Positions 41,860 to 56,746 of a stretch of 64,000 bases of DNA are shown in pieces. The notes beneath the pieces are model-generated. The model worked only from the letters and a program-made list of their open reading frames with translations. It ran no database searches and was not told the DNA's origin. This DNA is from Tessaracoccus sp. (GTDB lineage Bacteria > Actinomycetota > Actinomycetes > Propionibacteriales > Propionibacteriaceae), in the NCBI RefSeq assembly GCF_016714275.1, contig NZ_JADJNP010000001.1, positions 124,001 to 188,000 on the forward strand. The letters run 5' to 3'. The position numbers and the translations under genes were made by a program. Each line of letters starts with the position of its first letter. Position 1 is the stretch's first letter.

Positions 41860-41978
41860 GGCCCCCGCGCGAAGCGCCGGGCCCGTGTCGAAAGGTCCCG
41901 CGCCAACCGCCGCTCCCTGCCCACAGTTTCGGACCTTTTACTTCGACACGACGGCGGCTTCGCTCGCGCGTCGGCTCA
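41852..41978. repeat. Palindromic intergenic element, TTGAGCC/GTGTCGAAA family (copy 1)
   Basis: The left half runs TTGAGCC (41852) through GCGCGAAGCGCC to GTGTCGAAAGGTCC (41885-41898). The right half runs GGACCTTTTACTTCGACAC (41931-41949) back to GGCTCA. It resembles 46006-46121 in layout and sequence. It directly continues the 31-bp tandem array. The flanking ATCGTTCCTTG (41844-41854) recurs inverted at 42031-42041, 3 nt from the permease stop. Confidence 0.85.
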
Positions 41979-42044
41979 GCACGGTGCGACACGGCCCTGC
42001 GGCTCCTTCGTCACCGTGGGCCTCGGGTTCCAAGGAACGATCCC

Positions 42045-43226
42045 TCACCCCGTCTTGAGCGTCTCCGCCGGGTCCGTCGTGCTGGCCACGTGGGCGGGGT
42101 AGGCCCCCGCGAGGGCTCCGACGACGGCACCGGCGAGCGCGCTGAGCGGCACGAGCCGAATGTCGGCCAGCGGCGGCCAGCCCTGTCCGACGGCGACCGC
42201 CCCCGCCATCAGCTGACCCGCCAGGGCGCCGAGGAAGCCGCCCGCGGCGCCGCAGACCACCGTCTCGGCGAGCACCTGCAGCACGACGACGTACCGAGGC
42301 TGACCCAGCGCCCGGCGAAGCGCGATCTCGGCTCGCCGCAGCCCCACCGACTGAAGCGTCTGGTTGCCCATCACGAACAACCCGATCACCACCGACAGCC
42401 CGCCGAGCGCCACGAGCAGCATCGTCAGCTGGTCACTGACCGCCGACTGGAGTCCGGTCGGGATGCCGCCGACCAGCGCGTACACGTCGCCCGGATCGGC
42501 CGGTTGCAGGCTCACAGGCAACGCCGCGGCGACAGCGTCCGTGGCGGCGGGCTCCGTATCGACGATCACTTTCGGCGCAGGCTCCCAACCAGAGACGGCG
42601 CCGTCCCCGGACGCGGGAGTGGGGACGTAGACGAGCAGCGGACCATCCGTCGCCGCCGTATCGGCCGAGGCCAGGATGCCGACGACGGCGAACGCGACGC
42701 CGCCGACGTAGACGCGGTCGTCGCCGGTGAGCGCGGTGAGCCCGAGCGCGGAGGCCACGGATGCGCCAAGGAGCGCGACCCGGGCGTCCGTGGCGTGGTC
42801 GTAGGCGGTGAGTCCGCGGCCCGCGCTGACCTGCATCCCGAGGGCCTCCTGGCAGCCGGGGCCGACGGCCCAGACGGGCGCGCCGTAGTCGGGACGGGCG
42901 CGAAGCGACGTGCGCACGGGCACGGCACCGCTGGCCGAAACAGCGGAGCAGATCGTCCGCACGCCCGGCAGCCGGGCGGTGTGCGCGAGTTGGGCATCGC
43001 TCGCCCAGCCCGGCCTGGCGTCCATCGACGACGCCGTGATCCGCGACGATCTCAGGTCGCGGAACTGCTGGGCGACGCCCGCCTGCGCAGAGCTGGCCAA
43101 GGTAGAGCTGGCGGCAAGCACCCCGGCGCCGAGCGCCGCTGAGAGGATGGCCGCCGTGGCGCGGCCCCGGTTGCGGGCGAGGTAGGCGAGCGCGGTCCGG
43201 AGCGCCAGCCGGAGCCCGGTACTCAC
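42045..43226 (-). CDS. ABC transporter permease, FtsX/MacB type
   Basis: The 393-residue product has an N-terminal membrane segment after MSTGLRLALRTALAYLARNR, a large extracytoplasmic domain (about 40-250), and three C-terminal membrane segments in the FtsX-like region (MLLVALGGLSVVIGLFVMGN, VVCGAAGGFLGALAGQLMAG, VPLSALAGAVVGALAGAYPA). This MacB-type topology belongs to mechanotransmission ABC systems that move peptides, antibiotics or lipoproteins. The GTG start overlaps the ATPase stop (GTGA). It is the last gene of a four-gene operon. Confidence 0.9.
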   Translation of the reverse strand: MSTGLRLALRTALAYLARNRGRATAAILSAALGAGVLAASSTLASSAQAGVAQQFRDLRSSRITASSMDARPGWASDAQLAHTARLPGVRTICSAVSASGAVPVRTSLRARPDYGAPVWAVGPGCQEALGMQVSAGRGLTAYDHATDARVALLGASVASALGLTALTGDDRVYVGGVAFAVVGILASADTAATDGPLLVYVPTPASGDGAVSGWEPAPKVIVDTEPAATDAVAAALPVSLQPADPGDVYALVGGIPTGLQSAVSDQLTMLLVALGGLSVVIGLFVMGNQTLQSVGLRRAEIALRRALGQPRYVVVLQVLAETVVCGAAGGFLGALAGQLMAGAVAVGQGWPPLADIRLVPLSALAGAVVGALAGAYPAHVASTTDPAETLKTG

Positions 43227-43885
43227 GCGGACCCGCCCGGGGTGGCGAGCTCGACCACCCGGTCTGCGCGGGCGGCCACAGCGGGGTCGTGCGTGACGAG
43301 CACCAGGGCGGCGCCCGCCGCGACCTGGGCCTCCATCAGCGCCATGATGGCGTCGGCGTTGCCTCGGTCGAGGTTGCCGGTGGGCTCGTCGGCCAGCAGC
43401 AACGGGGTGCGCCGGGCCAGTGCGCGGGCGATCGCGACGCGCTGCTGCTCGCCGCCCGACAGCGTTCCCGGGAACTGCTGCGCCACATGCCCGACGCCGA
43501 CGACCTCCAACGCCTCGGCCACACGCGTCCTCGGGTCCGCGGTCGGCTCCAGCTGGCTGGCCACGCCGAGCTCGACGTTCTCGGCGACGGTGAGCGTCGG
43601 GGCCAGGTGGAAGCCCTGGTAGACGAAAGAGATGTACCGGCCGCGGTGCCTGCTCCGGACGACATCGCGCGCACCGGCCAGGTCCGTGCCGTTGATCTCG
43701 ACACGCCCCGTCGTCGGCGTCGCGATGAGCCCGACGATATTCAGCGCCGTCGACTTGCCGCTGCCGGACGGGCCCGTGAGAGCGACGAACTCGCCTCGAC
43801 CGACGGCGAGGCGGAAGCCCTCGAGCACCGTGCGGCCGCCGAAGCGCTTACTGACGCCCGCGGCACGGAGCGCGAAGTCGGCCAT
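43223..43885 (-). CDS. ABC transporter ATP-binding protein, MacB/LolD type
   Basis: ATPase of the export system. The 220-residue product has Walker A LTGPSGSGKSTALNIVG, Q-loop SFVYQGFHL, signature LSGGEQQRVAIARAL, Walker B PLLLADEPTGNLD and H-loop LVTHDPAVA. The start is the ATG at 43885, sharing one base with the upstream stop; the longer open frame upstream is a shadow. It lies between the membrane-fusion-like protein and the FtsX permease. Confidence 0.95.
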   Translation of the reverse strand: MADFALRAAGVSKRFGGRTVLEGFRLAVGRGEFVALTGPSGSGKSTALNIVGLIATPTTGRVEINGTDLAGARDVVRSRHRGRYISFVYQGFHLAPTLTVAENVELGVASQLEPTADPRTRVAEALEVVGVGHVAQQFPGTLSGGEQQRVAIARALARRTPLLLADEPTGNLDRGNADAIMALMEAQVAAGAALVLVTHDPAVAARADRVVELATPGGSA

Positions 43886-45009
43886 CAGGTGTCGCCCGCG
43901 AGCAGTTGCGTCGAGGCGGTCAAGGTGGATGGCGGGTCCACGAGCGGCACCCAGCCGCCCACGGGGGCGCCGGTCTCGACGGCGACCGCCGCGAAGCCCG
44001 CGCCGTCGTCGTTCGGGATGCGCAGCTGCGGCGTCCCGTCCGCGGCGCTGAACAGCGCGGCCGCAGGCACCCAGACAGTGTCGGCGTCGCCCTGCGAGAC
44101 GGTCGCGGTGGCGGCGCACGAGGCCCCGACCGTCTCGGCGTCGGCATCGTGCGTGTCGACGACCCACCCGGTCTCCGGCACCGCCTCCCCCTCGCCCTGC
44201 TCGTCGGACGCCCGCCACGTGGCGCGGTCGTCGGTCAGCTCGCCGGCGAGCGTGCGGCTGCCGCAGGTGGCGGAGATCGCCACCCCCGCGGGCAGCTCGA
44301 CGCCTGCACGAGCGGGCGCCACGACCAGCTCGGGATCGCCGGCGATCAGGGTGACGGTAGGTGCCGCTCCCTCATCGACGATGGCGCCCACCGCCGCCTG
44401 GCTCGCGGCGACGGTGGCTGGCAGCGCGGGAACGAAGGCGAACAACCGCCCATCGATCCCATGCTTCGCGAGCGCCCCGCCCAGGTCTCGGTACCCGCGG
44501 TCGTTCAGGAACCGCTCGGTGGCGGTGAGAACCGCCGGCGTCACCTCCTGCGCCTCAGCCCGGAGGTAGCCGAGCCGCACCAGCGACGCCGTCAGCTGCC
44601 CGACGTCGACGCCCCGGTCACCCGCGTACATCACGCGAAACGACGGCACCCTCCCCCGCATCGCGAAGACCGGCACGCCGTTGACCTCCCCGAGCAGGTC
44701 GCCGACCTCCACCTCATCGCCCACGTCCAGCGGGGCGGCGGTGACCGCGTGCCGGAACGCGTCCGGCTGCGCGGTCAGCAACGGCACGGTGACCGCCGAG
44801 CGGAACTGCACCTGCGCGTTCAGCGGAACCAGGTCGGTCACCGTGCCGATCTGCGGGCTGACCACGATCGGCATCGCCGTCGGCGGAGCGAACCCCGGCC
44901 GCTCGTTCAGCGGCACCGACCACCGCCCGACGAGCACCAGCCCCGCCGCGACGGCCAACGCCAGGGTGACCCAGACGACGATGCGCCCGACCGAGCGCCG
45001 GCCCGTCAC
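43885..45009 (-). CDS. Membrane-anchored efflux adaptor-like protein with a peptidoglycan-binding-like region
   Basis: The 374-residue product has an N-terminal membrane anchor (IVVWVTLALAVAAGLVLVG). A peptidoglycan-binding_1-like helical region follows (about 150-200, VDVGQLTASLVRLGYLRAEA then LTATERFLNDRGYRDLG). The C-terminal beta-rich part resembles HlyD/MacA adaptors. It begins at GTG inside the lipoprotein stop (GTGA) and shares one base with the ATPase start. In a MacAB-like operon it would link the transporter to the cell wall; that is inferred from the domains. Confidence 0.8.
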   Translation of the reverse strand: MTGRRSVGRIVVWVTLALAVAAGLVLVGRWSVPLNERPGFAPPTAMPIVVSPQIGTVTDLVPLNAQVQFRSAVTVPLLTAQPDAFRHAVTAAPLDVGDEVEVGDLLGEVNGVPVFAMRGRVPSFRVMYAGDRGVDVGQLTASLVRLGYLRAEAQEVTPAVLTATERFLNDRGYRDLGGALAKHGIDGRLFAFVPALPATVAASQAAVGAIVDEGAAPTVTLIAGDPELVVAPARAGVELPAGVAISATCGSRTLAGELTDDRATWRASDEQGEGEAVPETGWVVDTHDADAETVGASCAATATVSQGDADTVWVPAAALFSAADGTPQLRIPNDDGAGFAAVAVETGAPVGGWVPLVDPPSTLTASTQLLAGDT

Positions 45010-45920
45010 CCGAGCAGCTCCCGGGATCGCGCCATCGCCTCGTCGTACACCTCGAGGACGGCGAGGATATCGCCTTCGATCTTCATCGCCTCCCGCGCGT
45101 AGGCGGCCGTGAGGAGCGTGATCACGGTCTCGTCGTAGCCCGTCTCCGCGCGGCACGTGGCGTCGGCGACGGCGATCTCGATCTCCGTCGGGCTCACGCC
45201 GGTCCGCTCCGTGCCCATCGCGTTTCCCTCGTCGTCGTAGGCGATCCGCGAGGACGACTCCGCGGCCTCGGCGTTCGCCTCGCTGGGCTCGGCGTAGACC
45301 CGGTTGCGCTCGGCCATGCACCGCGACCATTCCTTGGTCACAGCCTTGGCCTGCGGCGTGGCGCGGACCACGTCCCAGTCCACATAAAAGCTGTTGAGCG
45401 CGTCGCTCAGCAAGAACACCGCGTCGGGGTCTCCGAAGAGCTGCTCCTCCGCGTGACGTCGGCACCCGCCGGCGGGATAGGTGTGCTCGCCGCCGTTCTT
45501 CAGCACCACCGTCTTGGTGTCCCCGGGGCCGCCGTTGAGGTCCGCGGCCTGCTTGGCCAGCTCGGCCTCGGTCAAGGAGTCCTCGTGCGCCTGGTGCTTC
45601 TCGTCGAACGCTTTCGACTCTGGCGTCGACGCCACCATGCTGTAGCCGTACTCCGCGGCGGTCTCCACCGTCAGCGCCTTGTACGGAGCCCAGACGTAGT
45701 CCTCCTGCGAGAACGACAGCCAGGGCGACCCCTTCGCCGCCATGCAGCGCCGGATCAGCTCGTCCTCCACCCGGCGCAGGTCGCTCGAGGTCTCGTAGAC
45801 CCTCGCCAGGCTCCGGTAGGCCGCCTGCTCCTCCGCGGTCAGCTCCGACACCGGCCCCGGCGCCGCGTCCGGGGCGCACCCACCCACCAAGAGCAGGCCC
45901 GCCGCCACCGCTCGTCTCAT
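45006..45920 (-). CDS. Lipoprotein of unknown function, first gene of the MacB-like operon
   Basis: A 304-residue product with a short signal peptide and lipobox LLLVGGC (Cys15), so it is anchored outside the membrane. The mature part is charged and helical with scattered cysteines (RRCMAAKG, GGCRRHAEEQ, SRCMAERNR, ATCRAETG) that may form disulphides. I recognise no family. GGAGGCGAGG precedes the ATG. Its coupling to the three downstream transport genes suggests a role in the export system, such as substrate or accessory factor. Confidence 0.8.
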   Translation of the reverse strand: MRRAVAAGLLLVGGCAPDAAPGPVSELTAEEQAAYRSLARVYETSSDLRRVEDELIRRCMAAKGSPWLSFSQEDYVWAPYKALTVETAAEYGYSMVASTPESKAFDEKHQAHEDSLTEAELAKQAADLNGGPGDTKTVVLKNGGEHTYPAGGCRRHAEEQLFGDPDAVFLLSDALNSFYVDWDVVRATPQAKAVTKEWSRCMAERNRVYAEPSEANAEAAESSSRIAYDDEGNAMGTERTGVSPTEIEIAVADATCRAETGYDETVITLLTAAYAREAMKIEGDILAVLEVYDEAMARSRELLG

Positions 45921-46005
45921 CCTCGCCTCCGCTCCCGGCGAGGAGTCAGTGGCCTCGCCTATCCGGCTCTTTGGACGAGCGGGCGGTTTTGTTACGCGGC
46001 CCTTA

Positions 46006-46121
46006 CGCTGGTTGAGCCAGGCCTCTGCGCGAAGCGCCGGGCCTGTGTCGAAACCAATTGGGTCGGCCTATTGGTTTCGACACGACGGCTCGCTAGGGCT
46101 CGCGCGTCGGCTCAACCAGCG
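46006..46121. repeat. Palindromic intergenic element, TTGAGCC/GTGTCGAAA family (copy 2, complete)
   Basis: Outer arms CGCTGGTTGAGCC (46006-46018) and GGCTCAACCAGCG (46109-46121) are perfect inverses. Inner arms GTGTCGAAACCAAT (46045-46058) and ATTGGTTTCGACAC (46070-46083) are perfect over 14 bp around an 11-nt loop. The 116-nt unit could form a cruciform. It lies in the 263-nt gap upstream of the lipoprotein gene. Confidence 0.92.
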
Positions 46122-46141
46122 GTATTCCCGGCTCCACCGGA

Positions 46142-46183
46142 TTGAGCCAGGCCGCTGCGCGAAGCGCCAGGCCTGTGTCGAAA
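46142..46183. repeat. Half-copy of the TTGAGCC/GTGTCGAAA element abutting a stop codon
   Basis: The 42 nt TTGAGCC ... GCGCGAAGCGCC ... GTGTCGAAA repeat the left half of 46006-46121 in the same orientation with two substitutions. The right half is absent. The GTGTCGAAA end touches the stop codon of the minus-strand gene at 46184. Confidence 0.85.
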
Positions 46184-47341
46184 TCAACGAGCGGTCAATA
46201 TCTGCGCGGGGTCGTCGTCGATCCGGTCAACGAGCTCGCGGGCGTACGTCGCCTCGGAGACACGCCACGGCTCGCGCGCCGAGCGCGTGCGCTCCCCGAC
46301 GTACTCGCCCGTGTCCTCCGCGAACAGCAACTCGGTGCGCTCGCCCGTGCGGCGCTCGTCGTGGCCGAGGACGACGACGGCGCGCCCGTCCTCCGTCTCG
46401 CCGTGTTCCAGCACGGACACCCCGCGGATCGACTTCATCGCGGCGAACAGCGACCGCCGCAGGTCTGCCGAGGCGTAGCCGACGCGCAGGATCGTCGCGC
46501 CCTCCTCCAGCGCCGCCCCGTGGCGCGAGTTGCCGCGCCCCGCGGAGCGCTCGTACAGCTGGTCGCGCAGCTCGTCCGGGTCGAGCGACAGCTCGCCCAG
46601 CCGGTAGTTGGGCTCAGGCGCCTCGACGACGAACGACTCAGGCCTGGGCGTCTTGGACGGCAGCGTCGTCGGCGGACCGCTCACCTGGCGCAGGTACGGC
46701 AGCGACATTTGCACGAGCCATCCCGGGCGCGATCCGTCGACCGCCACATAGCGGATCTGCACCTCGGGTTGCAGCGCGTAGACCGCGTCGGGGGCGTCCA
46801 TCTCCCCGTCCCCCACGATCTGCGGGTACACCCCGCGTGTGGTGATCTTCCAGTACTGGTCCGCACGGGTCGGTTGATCGTCAACGGCGCGCGCGGCGGC
46901 GTCCAGGACCGTCGCGGCCTCCGCCGTCGCACCACCACTTCCCAGGAGCGGGCTGAGGAACAGCGCAAAGCCGAGGACGAGGACGGCGGCTATGCCCGCG
47001 AGGACGGGACCTTTCGACACGGCGTTCGGCTGGCGCCTCACGGCCGGCTCAAGGAACGATGGGGTGGCGTTCGGCTGGCGCCTCACGGCCGGCTCAAGGA
47101 ACGATGGGGTGGCGTTCGGCTGGCGCCTCACGGCCGGCTCAAGGAACGATGGGGTGGCGTTCGGCTGGCGCCTCACGGCCGGCTCAAGGAACGGCGGGGT
47201 GGCGTTCGGCTGATGCCCGGCCGACTCACGGAACGGGACCTCCGCGGGGGTTGCGAGGATACGCGCGAGGGCCTCCTCCGCGCGGGGGCTCAGTTCCTCG
47301 GGCGGTTTGGCGCCGCGGATCAGTCGCTCGATGCGATCCAT
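46184..47341 (-). CDS. CU044_5270-like single-pass membrane protein with 15-residue tandem repeats
   Basis: Partner of the ECF sigma factor encoded upstream. The 385 residues comprise an N-terminal cytoplasmic stretch (MDRIERLIRGAKPPEELSP), about five copies of a 15-residue repeat around QPNATPSFLEPAVRR (residues ~48-110), one membrane segment (PVLAGIAAVLVLGFALFLSP) and a C-terminal extracytoplasmic domain of ~250 residues resembling CU044_5270-type proteins. The repeats are encoded by 45-bp tandem units derived from an intergenic palindromic element. The start overlaps the sigma-factor gene by 22 nt, the usual coupling for a sigma factor and its regulator. Confidence 0.8.
   Translation of the reverse strand: MDRIERLIRGAKPPEELSPRAEEALARILATPAEVPFRESAGHQPNATPPFLEPAVRRQPNATPSFLEPAVRRQPNATPSFLEPAVRRQPNATPSFLEPAVRRQPNAVSKGPVLAGIAAVLVLGFALFLSPLLGSGGATAEAATVLDAAARAVDDQPTRADQYWKITTRGVYPQIVGDGEMDAPDAVYALQPEVQIRYVAVDGSRPGWLVQMSLPYLRQVSGPPTTLPSKTPRPESFVVEAPEPNYRLGELSLDPDELRDQLYERSAGRGNSRHGAALEEGATILRVGYASADLRRSLFAAMKSIRGVSVLEHGETEDGRAVVVLGHDERRTGERTELLFAEDTGEYVGERTRSAREPWRVSEATYARELVDRIDDDPAQILTAR
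47021..47205. repeat. In-frame tandem array of a 45-bp unit inside a coding sequence
   Basis: Units beginning GGCGTTCGGCTGGCGCC start at 47021, 47066, 47111 and 47156, with a degenerate fifth from 47201. Four are almost identical. The period is 45 bp, so it keeps the frame and encodes 15-residue repeats. TTTCGACAC just before the first unit (47012-47020) and the unit itself match the intergenic element at 49326-49368, so the array arose from such an element. Confidence 0.95.
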
Positions 47342-47886
47342 GCCAGCACCCCCTCCCGCTCCGCGACGGGGTTGCCGTCGTACGCCTCAGCGAACGCACG
47401 CTTGGCGCGCAGCAGCCGCGCGCGGAACGCGCCCTCGCGGAGGCCCAGAGCCCGCGCGGCCTCGGCTCCGCTCAGGTCGCACCAGTACGCGAGCAGCAGC
47501 GCCTCGGCGTGCGCCGTCGACAACGAGCGCAGCGCCCGGCGCACGTCCGCGCGGCACGCCAGGTCGTCGGCAGGATCGGGGAACCACGCGTCGTCGGGCA
47601 GCTCCTCGGGCGAGACGGGTGCGGTGCGCCGGCTCGCGGAGCGGTAGTAGTCGCCGATCTTGTTCCGCAACACCTGGTACAGCCAGCCAGGGCTGAGCTC
47701 GCCGCTGGCCGCGAGGCGCTGCCACGCGAGCAGGAACGCGTCCACGACCAGCGCCTCAGCATCGCAGCCCGCCGCCCGGAACCGCGCGAACCGCAGCGCG
47801 TCCGCCCGGTGCGCCCGGTAGAACGCCGTGAATCGTGCCTCAAGCTCGTGCCGGTCGGGGACCCGGCGAAGATTGAGGATGGACAT
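47320..47886 (-). CDS. ECF-type RNA polymerase sigma factor
   Basis: The 188-residue product has sigma-70 region 2 (about 15-80, YRAHRADALRFARFR through GWLYQVLRNKIGDYYRSA) and region 4 (about 115-165, LRSLSTAHAEALLLAYWCDL then ARALGLREGAFRARLLRAKR). Regions 1 and 3 are missing, as in extracytoplasmic-function factors. On the minus strand TAGCCT (47898-47893) ends 6 nt before the ATG, with no Shine-Dalgarno. The gene overlaps its membrane partner by 22 nt. The signal and regulon are unknown. Confidence 0.9.
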   Translation of the reverse strand: MSILNLRRVPDRHELEARFTAFYRAHRADALRFARFRAAGCDAEALVVDAFLLAWQRLAASGELSPGWLYQVLRNKIGDYYRSASRRTAPVSPEELPDDAWFPDPADDLACRADVRRALRSLSTAHAEALLLAYWCDLSGAEAARALGLREGAFRARLLRAKRAFAEAYDGNPVAEREGVLAWIASSD

Positions 47887-47921
47887 GTGGCGAGGCTACC
47901 AGCACGCCGCCCACCAACGAC

Positions 47922-47956
47922 GAAGAGGGCCGGGTGGAAACCACCCGGCCCTCTTC
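47922..47956 (-). terminator. Terminator downstream of tuf
   Basis: GAAGAGGGCCGGGTGG (47922-47937) and CCACCCGGCCCTCTTC (47941-47956) form a perfect 16-bp stem with a 3-nt loop, 25 nt after the tuf stop. A U-tract is lacking, but position and strength fit a terminator. Confidence 0.85.
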
Positions 47957-47980
47957 TAGAGCTTCAGCTCGTCAGTCAGA

Positions 47981-49180
<1,200 letters not shown>

Positions 49181-49284
49181 GAGGGCTCCTTCTTGGATCT
49201 CGCCGTGCGGGATTGCGCGGCGTGTGGTCTTTCCTCACTGAGGGTCCGGCGACCGAGCTTACCGCCCGGAGCCATACCTGACCA

Positions 49285-49312
49285 ATCGTAGCGATCCGGG
49301 ATTCACAGTCAA
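49285..49312 (-). promoter_or_regulatory. Promoter of tuf
   Basis: On the minus strand TTGACT (49312-49307) and TACGAT (49290-49285) are 16 nt apart, a good sigma-A promoter about 105 nt before the tuf ATG. It lies downstream of the fusA terminator. Confidence 0.6.
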
Positions 49313-49321
49313 ACCGGGCTC

Positions 49322-49374
49322 ATTGGTTTCGACTCGTGCGTTCGGCTAGCGCCTCACGGCACGGCTCAACCAGC
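49322..49374. repeat. Half-copy of the TTGAGCC/GTGTCGAAA element between fusA and tuf
   Basis: ATTGGTTTCGAC through GCGTTCGGCTAGCGCC to GGCTCAACCAGCG repeats the right half of the element at 46070-46121. Its internal part matches the 45-bp coding array at 47021 with two single-base gaps and two substitutions over about 38 nt, making it the closest intergenic relative of that array. Confidence 0.85.
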
Positions 49375-49380
49375 GAAAAG

Positions 49381-49412
49381 GACCGGCCGGGAGGCGAACC
49401 TCCCGGCCGGTC
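49381..49412 (-). terminator. Terminator of the str operon (after fusA)
   Basis: GACCGGCCGGGAGG (49381-49394) pairs perfectly with CCTCCCGGCCGGTC (49399-49412) around a 4-nt loop, 20 nt after the fusA stop. On the minus strand a CCTTTTC tract follows, so this is a convincing intrinsic terminator. Confidence 0.9.
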
Positions 49413-49432
49413 GTGAGCGGTGGCCTATCGGC

Positions 49433-51515
<2,083 letters not shown>

Positions 51516-51563
51516 TGTGCTGTCCTTATGCAGTGTGTAAGTAAAGGAAGTTCACAGGTGAGA

Positions 51564-51591
51564 GCCCCCGGCCCGTGAAGGGCGCGGGGGC
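51564..51591 (-). promoter_or_regulatory. Intercistronic stem-loop between rpsG and fusA
   Basis: GCCCCCGGCCC (51564-51574) pairs with GGGC and CGGGGGC (51580-51583, 51585-51591) around GTGAA with one bulged base. It has no U-tract. It may moderate read-through or translation between S7 and EF-G; that is inferred from location only. Confidence 0.5.
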
Positions 51592-51597
51592 GTCGAA

Positions 51598-52068
51598 TCA
51601 CCAGCGGTAGTGCGCGAAGGCGCGGTTGGCCTCGGCCATCTTGTGGGTGTCCTCGCGACGCTTCACGGAAGCACCGAGGCCGTTGGAGGCATCGAGGATC
51701 TCGTTCACGAGGCGCTCAGTCATCGTCTTCTCGCGGCGAGCGCGGGAGAAGCTGACCAGCCAGCGGAGGGCGAGCGTGGTCTGGCGACCCGGCTTGACCT
51801 CGATCGGCACCTGGTAGGTGGCGCCGCCGACGCGGCGGGACTTGACCTCAATGGACGGCTTGACGTTGTCAAGTGCCTTCTTGAGCGTGATGACGGGGTC
51901 GATCCCGGTCTTCGCCTGGGTGCCCTCGAGGGCGTCGTAGACGATGGACTGGGCAACGGACTTCTTGCCGTCAAGGAGGATCTTGCTCACGAGCTGGGAG
52001 ACCAGCGGGGAGCCGTAGACCGGATCGGCGATCACGGGGCGCTTCGGCGCGGGACCCTTGCGAGGCAT
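51598..52068 (-). CDS. rpsG: 30S ribosomal protein S7
   Basis: Primary 16S rRNA-binding protein of the 30S head. The 156-residue product starts [20 protein letters not shown] and contains [20 protein letters not shown] and [18 protein letters not shown], diagnostic of S7. Length is standard. The ATG shares one base with the rpsL stop (TAATG), so the two are coupled. Confidence 0.98.
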   Translation of the reverse strand: MPRKGPAPKRPVIADPVYGSPLVSQLVSKILLDGKKSVAQSIVYDALEGTQAKTGIDPVITLKKALDNVKPSIEVKSRRVGGATYQVPIEVKPGRQTTLALRWLVSFSRARREKTMTERLVNEILDASNGLGASVKRREDTHKMAEANRAFAHYRW

Positions 52069-52439
52069 TACTTCTCCTTCTTCGCGCCGTAGCGGCTGCG
52101 AGCCTGCTTGCGGCCCTTGACGCCCTGGGTGTCGAGCGAGCCACGGATGATCTTGTAGCGCACGCCCGGCAGGTCCTTCACACGACCGCCGCGGACGAGC
52201 ACCATCGAGTGCTCCTGCAGGTTGTGACCGACGCCCGGGATGTAGGCGGTGACCTCGATGCCGGAGCTCAGACGCACGCGCGCGACCTTACGGAGCGCGG
52301 AGTTCGGCTTCTTCGGCGTGGTGGTGTACACACGCGTGCACACGCCGCGACGCTGAGGGGAACCCTTCAGCGCGGGGGTCTTGTTCTTCGAGACTTTGTC
52401 GGTCCGGCCCTTTCGGACCAGCTGCTGAATTGTTGGCAC
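52068..52439 (-). CDS. rpsL: 30S ribosomal protein S12
   Basis: Decoding-centre protein. The 123-residue product begins [12 protein letters not shown] and has [20 protein letters not shown] and [20 protein letters not shown]. The lysines at the classic streptomycin-resistance positions (TPKKPNS and the [12 protein letters not shown] loop) are wild type. It is first in the rpsL-rpsG-fusA operon. Confidence 0.98.
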   Translation of the reverse strand: MPTIQQLVRKGRTDKVSKNKTPALKGSPQRRGVCTRVYTTTPKKPNSALRKVARVRLSSGIEVTAYIPGVGHNLQEHSMVLVRGGRVKDLPGVRYKIIRGSLDTQGVKGRKQARSRYGAKKEK

Positions 52440-52724
52440 CTGCTGGTATCACTTTCTTCGTTGTCTGTGTGCGTTTACCTTCCCTGGCGCAGCTTCTCCA
52501 CGCCACCGACCGGAACACCGTTACCGGACTGTGGTGAAGTGAATCACTGCCGTGCGAACTGTACGCACGTCTCGCTCTCCGCAACGTCAAGAGCGATCCG
52601 TGATGCCAAGGCACGCACAAGGGGCCCGAGGGTTCGGGCACGGTGACAAAGATTACCGCACGCGCGACCAGCGACCAAAACGGGGCGCCCGCGCGATGCG
52701 GACGCCCCGTTGTCAGGGATCGAA
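52440..52724. other. Intergenic region between rpoC and the str operon
   Basis: 285 nt with no gene. It contains the rpoC terminator (52679-52711) and should carry the rpsL promoter. A minus-strand TTGACG at 52590-52585 is a possible -35, but no well-spaced -10 is clear. Confidence 0.5.
52679..52711 (-). terminator. Intrinsic terminator downstream of rpoC
   Basis: AACGGGGCG (52679-52687) is inverted as CGCCCCGTT (52703-52711); inner CGC/GCG pairs extend the stem. On the minus strand the stem is followed by CGTTTTGG, a short U-tract. It lies 14 nt after the rpoC stop. Confidence 0.85.
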
Positions 52725-56666
<3,942 letters not shown>

Positions 56667-56746
56667 GTTTTGCTTCTCTTTCCCCTACTTAGGGCAGTAG
56701 GTGCCGTAAAAGTCTGAGTTCTAGGTTTCTGACTGAGCGCTTCGAC

